9,433 nucleotides of DNA from Bacteroidales bacterium. Lineage in GTDB: Bacteria; Bacteroidota; Bacteroidia; Bacteroidales; UBA932. The notes under the pieces were generated by a model, which had not been told where the DNA came from, made no database searches, and saw nothing but the letters and a program-made list of their open reading frames with translations. Of the stretch, positions 1 through 6,849 are shown piece by piece; position 1 is the stretch's first letter, and each line of letters starts with the position of its first letter. The stretch spans positions 1-9,433 of the forward strand of contig JAAZCF010000060.1 in the NCBI GenBank assembly GCA_012513425.1, given 5' to 3'. A program made the position numbers and the translations under genes.

Positions 1-161
1 CCACTCATCATAGTATCATTGAATTCAAAGGCAAATGGTATCTTTTCCATCATGACAGCGTTCCTTCTGGGGGCAAATCTTGGCTTAGAAGTGTCAAGGT
101 TGTTGAACTTGAATATGATAAAGATGGTAAAATCAAAACCATTCAAGGCACAGAAAAATAA
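1..161 (+). CDS. GH43-family glycoside hydrolase, C-terminal end only (5' partial)
   Basis: Reading in the frame that begins at base 3 gives 52 residues up to the TAA at 159-161; the rest of the gene lies before the window. The fragment opens with THHSIIEFKGKWYLFHHDS and continues through SGGKSWLRSVKVVELEYDKDG. This is the last part of the five-bladed beta-propeller of GH43 beta-xylosidase/alpha-L-arabinofuranosidase-type enzymes: the HHS histidine of the central channel, the KWYLF(Y/H)H strand and the R-S-V-x-V-x-x-L-x-Y ending. Such enzymes cleave xylosyl or arabinosyl links in hemicellulose and are usually exported, but the signal peptide cannot be seen here. The next gene follows after 28 nt on the same strand, so co-transcription is likely. 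The exact substrate cannot be read from the tail. Family placement is from recalled motifs. Confidence 0.8.
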   Translation, partial: THHSIIEFKGKWYLFHHDSVPSGGKSWLRSVKVVELEYDKDGKIKTIQGTEK

Positions 162-189
162 TATATAAATCATTAACTATCAAATAATT

Positions 190-1008
190 ATGAACGATAT
201 GTTTAGTATCGCCGGCAAAGTGGCTGTTATTACTGGTGCTGGTGGAGTTCTTGGCGGCAGCATATCACGCCATTTTGTAGAACAAGGTGCAAAAGTTGTT
301 GCATTAGATATTCGCCAAGAGCAGCTTGATGCTAGAGTAGAAGAGCTAAAAGCTTTAGGTGGTGTTGATACAAAAGGCTATGTAGCAAATGTTCTCGACA
401 TACCTTCTATCAAAAATGTAGCTGACCAAATCATGAAAGATTTTGGTAAAGTTGATATCCTTCTCAATATCGCCGGTGGTAATGTTCCCGGTGCCACTCT
501 TGAACCAGATCAACCTTTCTGGGAGATGGACATTCCAAAGTGGGATTTCGTTACAAACCTCAACCTCAATGGTACAGTTTATATGTGTGTAGTATTCACT
601 GAAATTATGGCTAAGCAAGGCTTCGGTAGTATCATCAACATTTCATCAATGAATGCTTATCGTCCTCTTACCCGCATCCCTGGTTACTCTGCAGCCAAGT
701 CTGCTGTAACAAACTTCACCCAATGGCTTGCTGCTGAGTGCGCTTTGAAATATGGCGACAAGATCAGAGTCAATTCTATTGCTCCTGGTTTCTTCATTGG
801 CGACCAGAACCGCAAGATGCTCATGAATCCTGATGGTTCACTAACTGAGCGCAGCCAAAAGATTATCAATAATACTCCTTTCCGCCGCTTCGGTGATATC
901 AACGAGCTTAATGGTGCTGTTCAATTCCTTTGTAGCGACGCATCCAGTTTCATCACAGGTATTAACCTTGCAGTAGATGGTGGCTTCAGCAATTTCAGCG
1001 GAGTTTAA
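190..1008 (+). CDS. uxuB: SDR-family oxidoreductase, probable D-mannonate/fructuronate oxidoreductase (UxuB/YjmF type)
   Basis: A 272-residue short-chain dehydrogenase of normal family length. The cofactor site is TGAGGVLG (15-22), with D40 at the end of strand beta-2 suggesting NAD(H) preference. NIAGG (93-97) is the NNAG-like motif, and the catalytic set is S153, Y166 and K170 (YSAAK). The middle glycine of the usual TGxxxGxG is V20. The sequence around GGNVPGAT, the FWEMDIPKWDFV stretch, NISSMNAYRPLT and the ending VDGGFSNFSGV recalls the SDR-type fructuronate reductases of the YjmF/UxuB group, which interconvert D-fructuronate and D-mannonate in glucuronate breakdown. With the GH43 gene 28 nt upstream, this fits use of glucuronate-decorated xylan. 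No Shine-Dalgarno precedes the ATG, only AT-rich sequence, as is normal in Bacteroidota. The SDR call is firm; the substrate is inferred, and another sugar-acid substrate is possible. Confidence 0.8.
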   Translation: MNDMFSIAGKVAVITGAGGVLGGSISRHFVEQGAKVVALDIRQEQLDARVEELKALGGVDTKGYVANVLDIPSIKNVADQIMKDFGKVDILLNIAGGNVPGATLEPDQPFWEMDIPKWDFVTNLNLNGTVYMCVVFTEIMAKQGFGSIINISSMNAYRPLTRIPGYSAAKSAVTNFTQWLAAECALKYGDKIRVNSIAPGFFIGDQNRKMLMNPDGSLTERSQKIINNTPFRRFGDINELNGAVQFLCSDASSFITGINLAVDGGFSNFSGV

Positions 1009-1019
1009 TCTCTAATGTT

Positions 1020-1057
1020 AACAAAAAAGCTTGCAGGCAACTGCAAGCTTTTTTGTT
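1020..1057. terminator. bidirectional intrinsic terminator between uxuB and tRNA-Gln
   Basis: A perfect 17-bp inverted repeat: AACAAAAAAGCTTGCAG (1020-1036), loop GCAA, and CTGCAAGCTTTTTTGTT (1041-1057). The 8-bp core GCTTGCAG/CTGCAAGC is followed by a T-run on either strand, so the element can stop transcription in both directions. It begins 11 nt after the uxuB stop codon and reaches the 3' end of the convergent tRNA gene, sharing bases 1056-1057 with it. Its geometry is visible directly; the function is inferred from that geometry. Confidence 0.92.
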
Positions 1058-1126
1058 GAGGTAGACGGATTCGAACCGCCACTAAGAGGACCAGAATCTC
1101 TTGTGCTGCCATTACACCATACCTCA
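1056..1126 (-). tRNA. trnQ: tRNA-Gln, anticodon CTG
   Basis: The minus strand folds as a 71-nt tRNA. The acceptor stem TGAGGTA/TACCTCA pairs at all seven positions. The D arm GTGTAATGGCAGCAC and the T arm GGCGG-TTCGAAT-CCGTC (one G-U pair) are standard, and the variable loop TAGT is short. The anticodon loop is TTCTGGT, giving anticodon CTG at 1092-1094, which reads CAG (Gln). Body features such as the TGG after the acceptor stem and GTGTAATGG match bacterial tRNA-Gln. The anticodon stem AGAGA/CCTCT has an A-C mismatch at the loop-closing pair 31-39. CCA is not encoded: the bases after the discriminator A are CAA, which run into the terminator. The gene is the last on its strand, 56 nt after ispF, with a probable promoter of its own. 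A second Gln tRNA (TTG) must exist elsewhere to read CAA. Confidence 0.93.
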
Positions 1127-1167
1127 ATTAACATCAAGCACAATATGTATTTTTGCGTTTTGACCGG

Positions 1168-1200
1168 CAAATGTAAGAATTTTTATTCTTTTTCCAATAA
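1168..1200 (-). promoter_or_regulatory. Bacteroides-type promoter for tRNA-Gln
   Basis: On the minus strand TACATTTG (1168-1175) matches the Bacteroides -7 consensus TAnnTTTG exactly. A TTG (1195-1197, within TTATTG) lies 19 nt upstream, the usual spacing to the -33 element. The -33 part and part of the spacer overlap the last codons of ispF. The -7 box lies 41 nt before the tRNA 5' end, giving a leader of roughly 35 nt to be removed by RNase P. This would let the tRNA be transcribed independently of the long operon. The consensus is established knowledge; use of this site is inferred. Confidence 0.6.
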
Positions 1201-1665
1201 TACTGTTGCATAAGATGCAACGCCTTCTTCTCTTCCCACAAAGCCCAAATTTTCGGTGGTAGTGGCCTTCACAGAAATACATTCAACATCTGAGCCTATT
1301 ACTGTTGCTATAGCCTCTCTCATAGACAAAATATAAGGTGCCACTTTCGGGCGTTGAAGCAACAAAGTTATATCTGCATTAACCAAGCGATATCCCTTAT
1401 CAGCCACTAAAGCACAAACCCTGGACAGCAATATCCGACTGTCAATATCGCAGAATTCTTCATTTGTATCTGGAAAATGATAACCAATATCATTCAATGC
1501 CAATGCGCCAAGCATTGCGTCGCACAAAGCATGAATAATAACATCACCATCAGAATGTGCCACACAACCTTTCGGATGGTCTATCTCAACTCCTCCCAAT
1601 ACAAGTTTATAGCCTGGAGCCAACACATGGACATCATAGCCATTACCAATTCTAAGTTTACTCAT
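1183..1665 (-). CDS. ispF: 2-C-methyl-D-erythritol 2,4-cyclodiphosphate synthase
   Basis: IspF of 160 residues, the usual length. It converts CDP-ME 2-phosphate to MEcPP with release of CMP in the non-mevalonate isoprenoid pathway, as a cytosolic homotrimer. The zinc ligands D11 and H13 (GYDVH) and H45 are present, and the signature SDGDVIIH (38-45) is intact. LNDIGYHFPDT (57-67) and the C-terminal KATTTENLGFVGREEG (133-148) carry the substrate-binding residues. The ATG at 1663-1665 gives the standard N-terminus just before the R-I-G-x-G-Y-D-V-H motif. It lies 10 nt after rsmE, so co-transcription is likely, and the tRNA-Gln promoter overlaps its 3' end. Nothing is missing. Its presence shows that the organism makes isoprenoids by the MEP pathway. 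Confidence 0.97.
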   Translation of the reverse strand: MSKLRIGNGYDVHVLAPGYKLVLGGVEIDHPKGCVAHSDGDVIIHALCDAMLGALALNDIGYHFPDTNEEFCDIDSRILLSRVCALVADKGYRLVNADITLLLQRPKVAPYILSMREAIATVIGSDVECISVKATTTENLGFVGREEGVASYATVLLEKE

Positions 1666-1675
1666 AAATATAAAG

Positions 1676-2407
1676 TTAAGAAATATGATTCAAATATACA
1701 GCTGCTACAGCAGTGAGAGCCGCTGTCTCAATGCGCAAGCGTGATTCACCAAGAGAAATGGGGTGCCAGCCATTAGACACAGCGACGGCTATTTCTTCGC
1801 GACTGAAATCTCCTTCTGGTCCAATCATTATGACATAATTGTTGCAAGCTGAACTCTTCAAAGAATCTACTATAGACAATTTTGGAACATTTATCGACTC
1901 AGTCTCATCGCAATAACAGATATATTTGTCTGTTTCATCACCAAAAGTTTGCTGCAGAAAATCCTTCACAGAACACGCTTCATTCAACACAGGAATTGCT
2001 CCTTTATGAGATTGCTTAGCTGCAGAAATCAAAATGCGCTCGCAACGCTCTTTTTTAAACACTTTGCGCTCTGAATAATCACCAAACAAAGGAGTCAACT
2101 CATCTATAGCAATCTCTGTTGCTTTCTCGGCAAACCATTCAAAACGATCTATGTTTTTTGGCGGACATACCGCCATGTGAAGATAATAAGGATGAGAACC
2201 ATAGTCCTCGGTGCGAGACAATATCTCATACTCTACAGCCTTTGGGCAAGGATTAGAAATTCGACACTCATAGACACTTCCAAAACCATCCACGATGTGG
2301 ATAACATCGCCTTGAACATGTCTGAGAACCTTCACACAATGACGACTCTCCTCTTCATCGAGAGAACAACAGCAAGCGGAAATGTCTCTAGAGTAGAAAA
2401 GCTCCAT
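1676..2407 (-). CDS. rsmE: 16S rRNA (uracil(1498)-N(3))-methyltransferase RsmE
   Basis: RsmE-family SPOUT methyltransferase of 243 residues, full length. It uses AdoMet to methylate N3 of U1498 in helix 44 of 16S rRNA in the 30S subunit. The N-terminal PUA-like part contains HCVKVLRHVQGD (23-34). The SPOUT domain has KNIDRFEWFAEKATEI (84-99), AAKQSHKGAIP (129-139), IGPEGDFSREEI (195-206) and LGESRLRIETAA (219-230). The last two build the trefoil-knot AdoMet site. The start codon overlaps the stop of the upstream TsaC-like gene by one base (TAATG), indicating translational coupling, and ispF follows after 10 nt. No unusual feature was seen. A TAnnTTTG-like octamer near its 3' end is probably chance. 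Confidence 0.96.
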   Translation of the reverse strand: MELFYSRDISACCCSLDEEESRHCVKVLRHVQGDVIHIVDGFGSVYECRISNPCPKAVEYEILSRTEDYGSHPYYLHMAVCPPKNIDRFEWFAEKATEIAIDELTPLFGDYSERKVFKKERCERILISAAKQSHKGAIPVLNEACSVKDFLQQTFGDETDKYICYCDETESINVPKLSIVDSLKSSACNNYVIMIGPEGDFSREEIAVAVSNGWHPISLGESRLRIETAALTAVAAVYLNHIS

Positions 2408-2982
2408 TATTCGCGAATTATTTGTATTTCACCATTTAACCCTACCTTTATCACTTGGGATGACACAGTAGTTGCTCCTTCTTCATAGCAAGGATCTACT
2501 GTATAGTCCACTGCGTCAAGAATCTCAGCATTAATATCTTCAAACGACTCAGGAGTTGGTTCGCTTGAAATATTTGCCGAAGTGGATACTATCGCTCTAC
2601 CAAAGCGCTTTGAAAGTTGGCAGCAAAATTCGCTTTGCGGAATGCGAATACCCACACTACCATCCTCAGAAATTACATTTTTTGCCAAAGAAATTGCTCC
2701 AGGATAAATAATCGTCATTGGCCTGTTGTTAACTTCAATGAGCTCAAGTGCTATCTGTGGAATCACTTTTACATATTTACCAAGCATGTCCACGTCACCC
2801 ACCAATGTTATCAAGCTCTTGGAGCTGCTTCTGCGCTTTATCTCATAGATACGATCAACTGCTTTTTCATTAGTTGCATCACATCCAAGGCCCCACACTG
2901 TGTCGGTGGGATACAAAATAACGCCGCCTTCTTTAAGTACTTTAACAGCAGCATCAATTTCCATTTTTAAATCTTCGTCCAT
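2407..2982 (-). CDS. tsaC: L-threonylcarbamoyladenylate synthase (TsaC/Sua5/YrdC family)
   Basis: A single YrdC domain of 191 residues, the short TsaC form without a Sua5 C-terminal extension. The family makes threonylcarbamoyl-AMP from threonine, bicarbonate and ATP, the first step of t6A37 modification of ANN-decoding tRNAs. Motifs visible are GGVILYPTDTVWGLGCDA (19-36), YEIKRRSSSKSL (46-57) carrying the conserved K and R, RPMTIIYPG (87-95), SVGIRIP (109-115) and the STSAN signature (133-137). TsaE of the same pathway is encoded in the same run of genes further upstream (6850-7272). The stop overlaps the rsmE start by one base, and the EEP gene upstream ends 9 nt before its ATG. YciO-type paralogues of uncertain role share this fold, so the symbol rests on motif fit and length. 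Confidence 0.88.
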   Translation of the reverse strand: MDEDLKMEIDAAVKVLKEGGVILYPTDTVWGLGCDATNEKAVDRIYEIKRRSSSKSLITLVGDVDMLGKYVKVIPQIALELIEVNNRPMTIIYPGAISLAKNVISEDGSVGIRIPQSEFCCQLSKRFGRAIVSTSANISSEPTPESFEDINAEILDAVDYTVDPCYEEGATTVSSQVIKVGLNGEIQIIRE

Positions 2983-2991
2983 GGTATAAAA

Positions 2992-4113
2992 CTATTTGTA
3001 AATAATTGCACTAACTGGATAATGATCAGAGTATTTTACTTTATGAGTAATATTATCTGAAGCCTCATATTCCATAGGGAATAAAATATAATCAATTCTC
3101 AATAGAGGCCAAAGTATTGAATAGGAGGCACTAAAACCTTGCCCTGCCTCAGCAAAACTATCTTTTCTTCCTTGACTAAGTTTATGATATGTGCGTGAGA
3201 TAGGCGTATCATTAAAATCGCCACAAATCAATACCGGATGGTCGGAATTAGAACAATTTTCAAGAACTTCATCCACTTGAGCAGACCTCCTTCTATTGCT
3301 TTGCAACAATTGCTCATGTACTTCTTTAACTTCAGAAGAAAAATCTGAATGTTTGGTATATTTTTGTATGAAACGTGACACTCCCGTAGATTGAAAATGA
3401 CAGTTTATCACTCTAATTAATTGCCCATCAACATCAATATCTGCCCACACACATAAGTTTCGGCTTTCGGCGAAGGTGTGAACGCCGCTATCTACCAAAG
3501 GATACTTACTGAAAATAACATTGCCATAATCATTTCTAATGCTGTTAAACAAAAAATGATGACTATGTGGCAAATCTTCAAACAACATATCAAGCTTTGT
3601 GGAATCAATGACAGCAAACTCTTGCAGACAAAGCACATCTGGACTTTCTTCCTTTACGAAATCTTCAATTCTTGCCAAATTCATCTCAACCCCCAGCCCG
3701 TCTTTAGCAGAAGAGAATCTGCCTACATTGTAGGTCATCACTTTTAGAGGAGCTCCATCAGGCAATGGCTCTTCTTTCTTTAGACGGAAAAAAAGATCGG
3801 CGTAAAACATTGCCGGAAGCAATGCAATGAGAGACAAAAAAGCAATCTTCTTGAGCTTGATGACTGCAACAAAAAAGAGTAGTAGATTTATAAAAAAGAT
3901 TGTAATAAAATAAAGCCCGAAAAACATCAAGGAAGAAAGATCTGAGGACTTTATGTATACTGAGAGATAAGCTAGAAGCAAAGCAACAGCAAAGACAATG
4001 ACTATGGTTTTGAAAAGAAATGCACCGAAAGTGAAAGTATTTGAATACTTTACTTTTGGAGTCTTTCTCTTCTTTTTTGAGCCACTAGCCTTATATGTGC
4101 GGATTCTAGGCAT
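2992..4113 (-). CDS. membrane-anchored endonuclease/exonuclease/phosphatase (EEP) family protein
   Basis: A 373-residue protein with a basic N-terminus (KKKRK, 13-17), three hydrophobic segments at about 32-52, 62-84 and 88-106, then a complete EEP domain. The metal and catalytic motifs are all present: TYNVGRF (127-133), LQEF with E165, NCHFQST with H239, GDFND (298-302), RIDYILF (339-345) and the C-terminal SDHYPV with D363 and H364. The domain cleaves phosphodiesters or phosphomonoesters in various families (DNA, RNA, sphingomyelin, inositol phosphates), so the substrate cannot be named. The topology, with short loops and a soluble domain after the third segment, could place the catalytic domain outside the cytoplasm, but this is only inferred. 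It begins 3 nt after the rhomboid gene and ends 9 nt before the TsaC-like gene. From memory, a rhomboid/EEP pair near mutL is common in Bacteroidetes. Confidence 0.88.
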   Translation of the reverse strand: MPRIRTYKASGSKKKRKTPKVKYSNTFTFGAFLFKTIVIVFAVALLLAYLSVYIKSSDLSSLMFFGLYFITIFFINLLLFFVAVIKLKKIAFLSLIALLPAMFYADLFFRLKKEEPLPDGAPLKVMTYNVGRFSSAKDGLGVEMNLARIEDFVKEESPDVLCLQEFAVIDSTKLDMLFEDLPHSHHFLFNSIRNDYGNVIFSKYPLVDSGVHTFAESRNLCVWADIDVDGQLIRVINCHFQSTGVSRFIQKYTKHSDFSSEVKEVHEQLLQSNRRRSAQVDEVLENCSNSDHPVLICGDFNDTPISRTYHKLSQGRKDSFAEAGQGFSASYSILWPLLRIDYILFPMEYEASDNITHKVKYSDHYPVSAIIYK

Positions 4114-4116
4114 CGA

Positions 4117-4764
4117 TTAATTGTACATTCTTTTCTTTTTTTTCCAGTATAGAATCAATATCAAACCAAAGAGCATACCTCCAAGGTGAGCAAAGTGAGC
4201 CACATTTCCACCCATGCCTGTGAGGCCGGTAATCAATTCTATTCCACCGAAAATTAAGACGAAATATTTGGCTTTTAGAGCCACAGGCGGGAATATCAAC
4301 TGCAATATCTGATTTGGGAAAAGCATTGCATACCCCAAAAGCACTCCGTATATGGCACCAGAAGCTCCAACTGTAGGAATAACTTTTGTCATAGCGGCAG
4401 AAGCCATATCACCAATCTGAATAAAATGTTCTATCTGAAGATGCAACACAAGGTTATGACACAATGCTGCACCAAGACCAGTTACAAAGTAAAACACAAG
4501 AAATTTGTTACCTCCCCACATACGCTCCAATGCAGTACCGAAAATCATGAGTGTATACATGTTAAAGAATAGGTGCCAAAAGCCCCCATGCATGAACATA
4601 TGTGACACCAATTGGAAAGGTTGGAAATACTGCGACTCAAAGGGGAATAAGGCCAGATATTGATATGAACTATCTCCCAATATTACTGTTGCTATCCAAA
4701 TAACTGCATTAATTATTATCAAATTTTTGACCACCGGGGTGACCATTCTCCAAAATCCATTCAT
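4117..4764 (-). CDS. rhomboid family intramembrane serine protease
   Basis: A 215-residue polytopic protein with about six hydrophobic segments and the full set of rhomboid motifs. HGGFWHLFFN (59-68) supplies H64 and N68 of the H-x-x-x-N element, and LERMWGG (79-85) is the loop-1 ExxxG-type motif. GASGAIYG (133-140) holds nucleophile S135, and HFAHLGGMLFG (190-200) holds the catalytic His, probably H193. It cleaves transmembrane segments of substrate proteins within the inner membrane; the substrates are unknown. The C-terminus is a short basic tail (KKKKR). The ATG overlaps the mutL stop (ATGA, 4761-4764), indicating translational coupling, and the EEP gene follows after 3 nt. The protein appears active, with no missing key residue. 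Physiological role cannot be deduced from context. Confidence 0.95.
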   Translation of the reverse strand: MNGFWRMVTPVVKNLIIINAVIWIATVILGDSSYQYLALFPFESQYFQPFQLVSHMFMHGGFWHLFFNMYTLMIFGTALERMWGGNKFLVFYFVTGLGAALCHNLVLHLQIEHFIQIGDMASAAMTKVIPTVGASGAIYGVLLGYAMLFPNQILQLIFPPVALKAKYFVLIFGGIELITGLTGMGGNVAHFAHLGGMLFGLILILYWKKKKRMYN

Positions 4765-6470
4765 ATTAATTTATCTATTTCTTCGTTTGTAATAATAGTG
4801 AAGGTTTTTCCGCCGGTAGGTGCTTCTGCACATTGGCGGCAATCCATCAATTCCTTCACCAATAATTGTGCCTCGGCTTTTGTAGGCATATTTTGCATTG
4901 ACATAGCCGCCGAATGTGCCAAAGTGGCAGTATCTTGAGCTATTGTTTCTCCAATAAGGCCTCGGCGGAGAGCACTTAATAGCTCTATCAGCGTGTCTTC
5001 TACACCCTTTCTCTCGCAGCTCATGCCGGAAGGCAGGCCATATAACACCACATCGTTCTGTCCTAAATCTCTCAAATCAAAGCCGAACCTGCCAAAAACA
5101 TCTATATTCTCTATAGCAAGAAAGTGATTTTCAGGGCTCAAACTAATCGTCATAGGGTATAAAGTTTGCTCCACTACAGGCTCTTTTTCTGCTAAATTGG
5201 GGAAGAAGCTATCATAGAACACCCGTTCGCGGGCTTTCTGAACACTAACAATCATCAGTCCATGGTCAGATTGAGCAATTATATATTTACCCTGAACAAA
5301 CAAATCCATCGAATTGGATGATGGTAAAGGCTGTTGCTGAACTTGAGCATGAGGACCATCAAAATCAAAAGGGTTGAACAGAGGATCAAAGTCTATCTTC
5401 GGAGGGACCACAAAGTGAGGTGCCTCTTTACTAATTGCAGGAAAATCAATAGTGGGAGCCGTCTCAAAATCAATACTAGGAGTAAAAGCATTTCTTGCCA
5501 GTGTCTGGCGGACAGCTGCAGTTACTATTTCAAAGATCATTTGTTCATCCTCAAACTTGACTTCTGTCTTTGCTGGATGAATATTTACATCAATCCTAGA
5601 AGGATCTGCATCAAGGAAAAGAAAATAACTAGGAGTCTGCCCTTCTTTCAACAAATCTTCATAAGGACGGCAAATTGCCTTATGAATGTAGGGACTGCGG
5701 AAATATCTGCCATTTACAAATAGATATTGGTTGCCAAGAGTCTTGCGGGCATCTGTAGGATTGCCAACAAAGCCACTCACATTGACCAAAGAGGTATCGG
5801 TTGAAACAGCAGCCAACTCTTTGACAAGAGATATTCCGCAAAAATCTGCAATGCGCTGCACAAACATCTGCACAGGACGCAGATTGTAAAGTTGCTTATT
5901 ATTGTGAGTCAAAGAGAAAGCTATCTGAGGACGTGTTAAAGCCACACGACCGAACTCTTGCACTATATGGCGCAGCTCAGCGGCTTCTGTTTTAAGAAAC
6001 TTTCTTCTTGCAGGAGTGTTATAAAACAAATCACGAACTTCAATAATACAGCCTTTTGGTGTGCTTACTTGTTGACAAAGTTGAATCTGCGATTGTGTGC
6101 AATGCACCTCCACGCCAACTTCATCTTGCTCTCTGCGAGTTTTGAGAACCACTCTCGACACAGCAGCTATTGATGCTAAAGCTTCTCCTCTGAAGCCGTA
6201 ACTCATTATTTTTTCTAAATCTTCTGGAGAAGATATTTTTGAGGTGGCATGACGTTCAAAGCATATTTTAGCATCTTCTGTGTCCATGCCACTGCCATTG
6301 TCAATCACTTTGATGACTGTGCGGCCGGCATCTTCCACATATACAGAAATGTTATCAGCACCAGCATCTATGCTGTTTTCCATCAATTCTTTGAGGACAG
6401 AAGCCGGTCTGCCCACCACTTCTCCGGCAGCTATCAGGTTTGCTAAATTGCCCGGCAGTACATTAATCAT
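4761..6470 (-). CDS. mutL: DNA mismatch repair protein MutL (endonuclease motif degenerate)
   Basis: MutL of 569 residues, short for the family (usually about 600 or more). The GHKL ATPase half is intact: KELMENSIDAGA (27-38) with the catalytic Glu (E28) and Mg-binding N32, DNGSG (57-61), GFRGEALASI (92-101), the FYNTPARRKF segment (149-158) and HPAKTEVKF with K301. A Pro/Asp-rich linker covers about 330-385. In the C-terminal dimerisation domain, GLMIVSVQKARERVFYD (404-420) occupies the place where nicking MutL proteins have a D-Q-H-A-x-x-E-type motif; D, Q and H are replaced by S409, V410 and Q411. A possible sliding-clamp motif QTLYP (435-439) remains. Its role is to couple MutS mismatch recognition to strand removal. 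The start chosen gives MINVLP, which aligns with the usual N-terminus. The small membrane protein gene ends 2 nt upstream, and rhomboid overlaps its stop by 4 nt. Confidence 0.96.
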   Translation of the reverse strand: MINVLPGNLANLIAAGEVVGRPASVLKELMENSIDAGADNISVYVEDAGRTVIKVIDNGSGMDTEDAKICFERHATSKISSPEDLEKIMSYGFRGEALASIAAVSRVVLKTRREQDEVGVEVHCTQSQIQLCQQVSTPKGCIIEVRDLFYNTPARRKFLKTEAAELRHIVQEFGRVALTRPQIAFSLTHNNKQLYNLRPVQMFVQRIADFCGISLVKELAAVSTDTSLVNVSGFVGNPTDARKTLGNQYLFVNGRYFRSPYIHKAICRPYEDLLKEGQTPSYFLFLDADPSRIDVNIHPAKTEVKFEDEQMIFEIVTAAVRQTLARNAFTPSIDFETAPTIDFPAISKEAPHFVVPPKIDFDPLFNPFDFDGPHAQVQQQPLPSSNSMDLFVQGKYIIAQSDHGLMIVSVQKARERVFYDSFFPNLAEKEPVVEQTLYPMTISLSPENHFLAIENIDVFGRFGFDLRDLGQNDVVLYGLPSGMSCERKGVEDTLIELLSALRRGLIGETIAQDTATLAHSAAMSMQNMPTKAEAQLLVKELMDCRQCAEAPTGGKTFTIITNEEIDKLI

Positions 6471-6472
6471 TG

Positions 6473-6838
6473 TTATTTGAAAAGATCTGTAAGTCCTTGT
6501 GCAAGATAATAAGCAACCATAATCATTAATCCCAAAGAGACTAACACTATAAGCTTTTTTACCAAAGAATTACGTTCTTTGCTACGCTCGCCTCCAATTC
6601 CTTCCCTATACGAGTCGCATATGTGCTTACCAGGCACATATTCACCGCGTTTTAGCTTGTTGACAGGCTCTTCTTTTGCAACGGTCTCAGTGTCTGCAGG
6701 TTCCCATTTATCTTTTGGCTTATAATCTTTGCCAAATTTTTTATAGCGCTTTTGCATCTCTTCCTCTTGTTTATCCCAATAGCGAGGCTGATATTTAAAC
6801 ACTCTGTGTGATGGTTTAGGTAAAAAACTGATGCCCAT
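6473..6838 (-). CDS. conserved small membrane protein of unknown function, C-terminal anchor
   Basis: A 121-residue protein without a named function. The N-terminus has PKPSHRVFKYQPRYWD (7-22), a motif I recall from small Bacteroidetes proteins encoded next to mutL. It is followed by a highly charged, Lys/Glu-rich stretch (23-93, probably soluble and partly helical) and one hydrophobic segment at about 94-114 ending in a short tail. This predicts a tail-anchored protein with a basic cytosolic domain. There is no signal peptide and no cysteine pair (one Cys, C74). It lies 11 nt after tsaE and 2 nt before mutL, so it is certainly within the operon. Similar genes have, to my memory, sometimes been labelled as a riboflavin synthase subunit; nothing here supports that. 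Position and composition argue for a real gene. Confidence 0.8.
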   Translation of the reverse strand: MGISFLPKPSHRVFKYQPRYWDKQEEEMQKRYKKFGKDYKPKDKWEPADTETVAKEEPVNKLKRGEYVPGKHICDSYREGIGGERSKERNSLVKKLIVLVSLGLMIMVAYYLAQGLTDLFK

Positions 6839-6849
6839 ATCTGTATTAT

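Noticed and set aside
1085..1103. Alternative anticodon stem AAGAG/CTCTT with a nine-base loop
   Set aside because: It would fully pair but break the standard seven-base loop and the alignment of the rest of the tRNA; the CTG reading matches tRNA-Gln identity.
1031..1213. 60-codon plus-strand open frame
   Set aside because: It runs through the terminator hairpin, antisense through the tRNA gene and into the end of ispF; no family resemblance.
1691..1698. TATATTTG on the minus strand as an ispF promoter
   Set aside because: It fits TAnnTTTG, but no TTG lies 19-21 nt upstream and the bases are coding sequence of rsmE; probably chance.
5334..5723. 129-codon plus-strand open frame
   Set aside because: Antisense to the mutL linker and ATPase end; no recognisable motif and no promoter.
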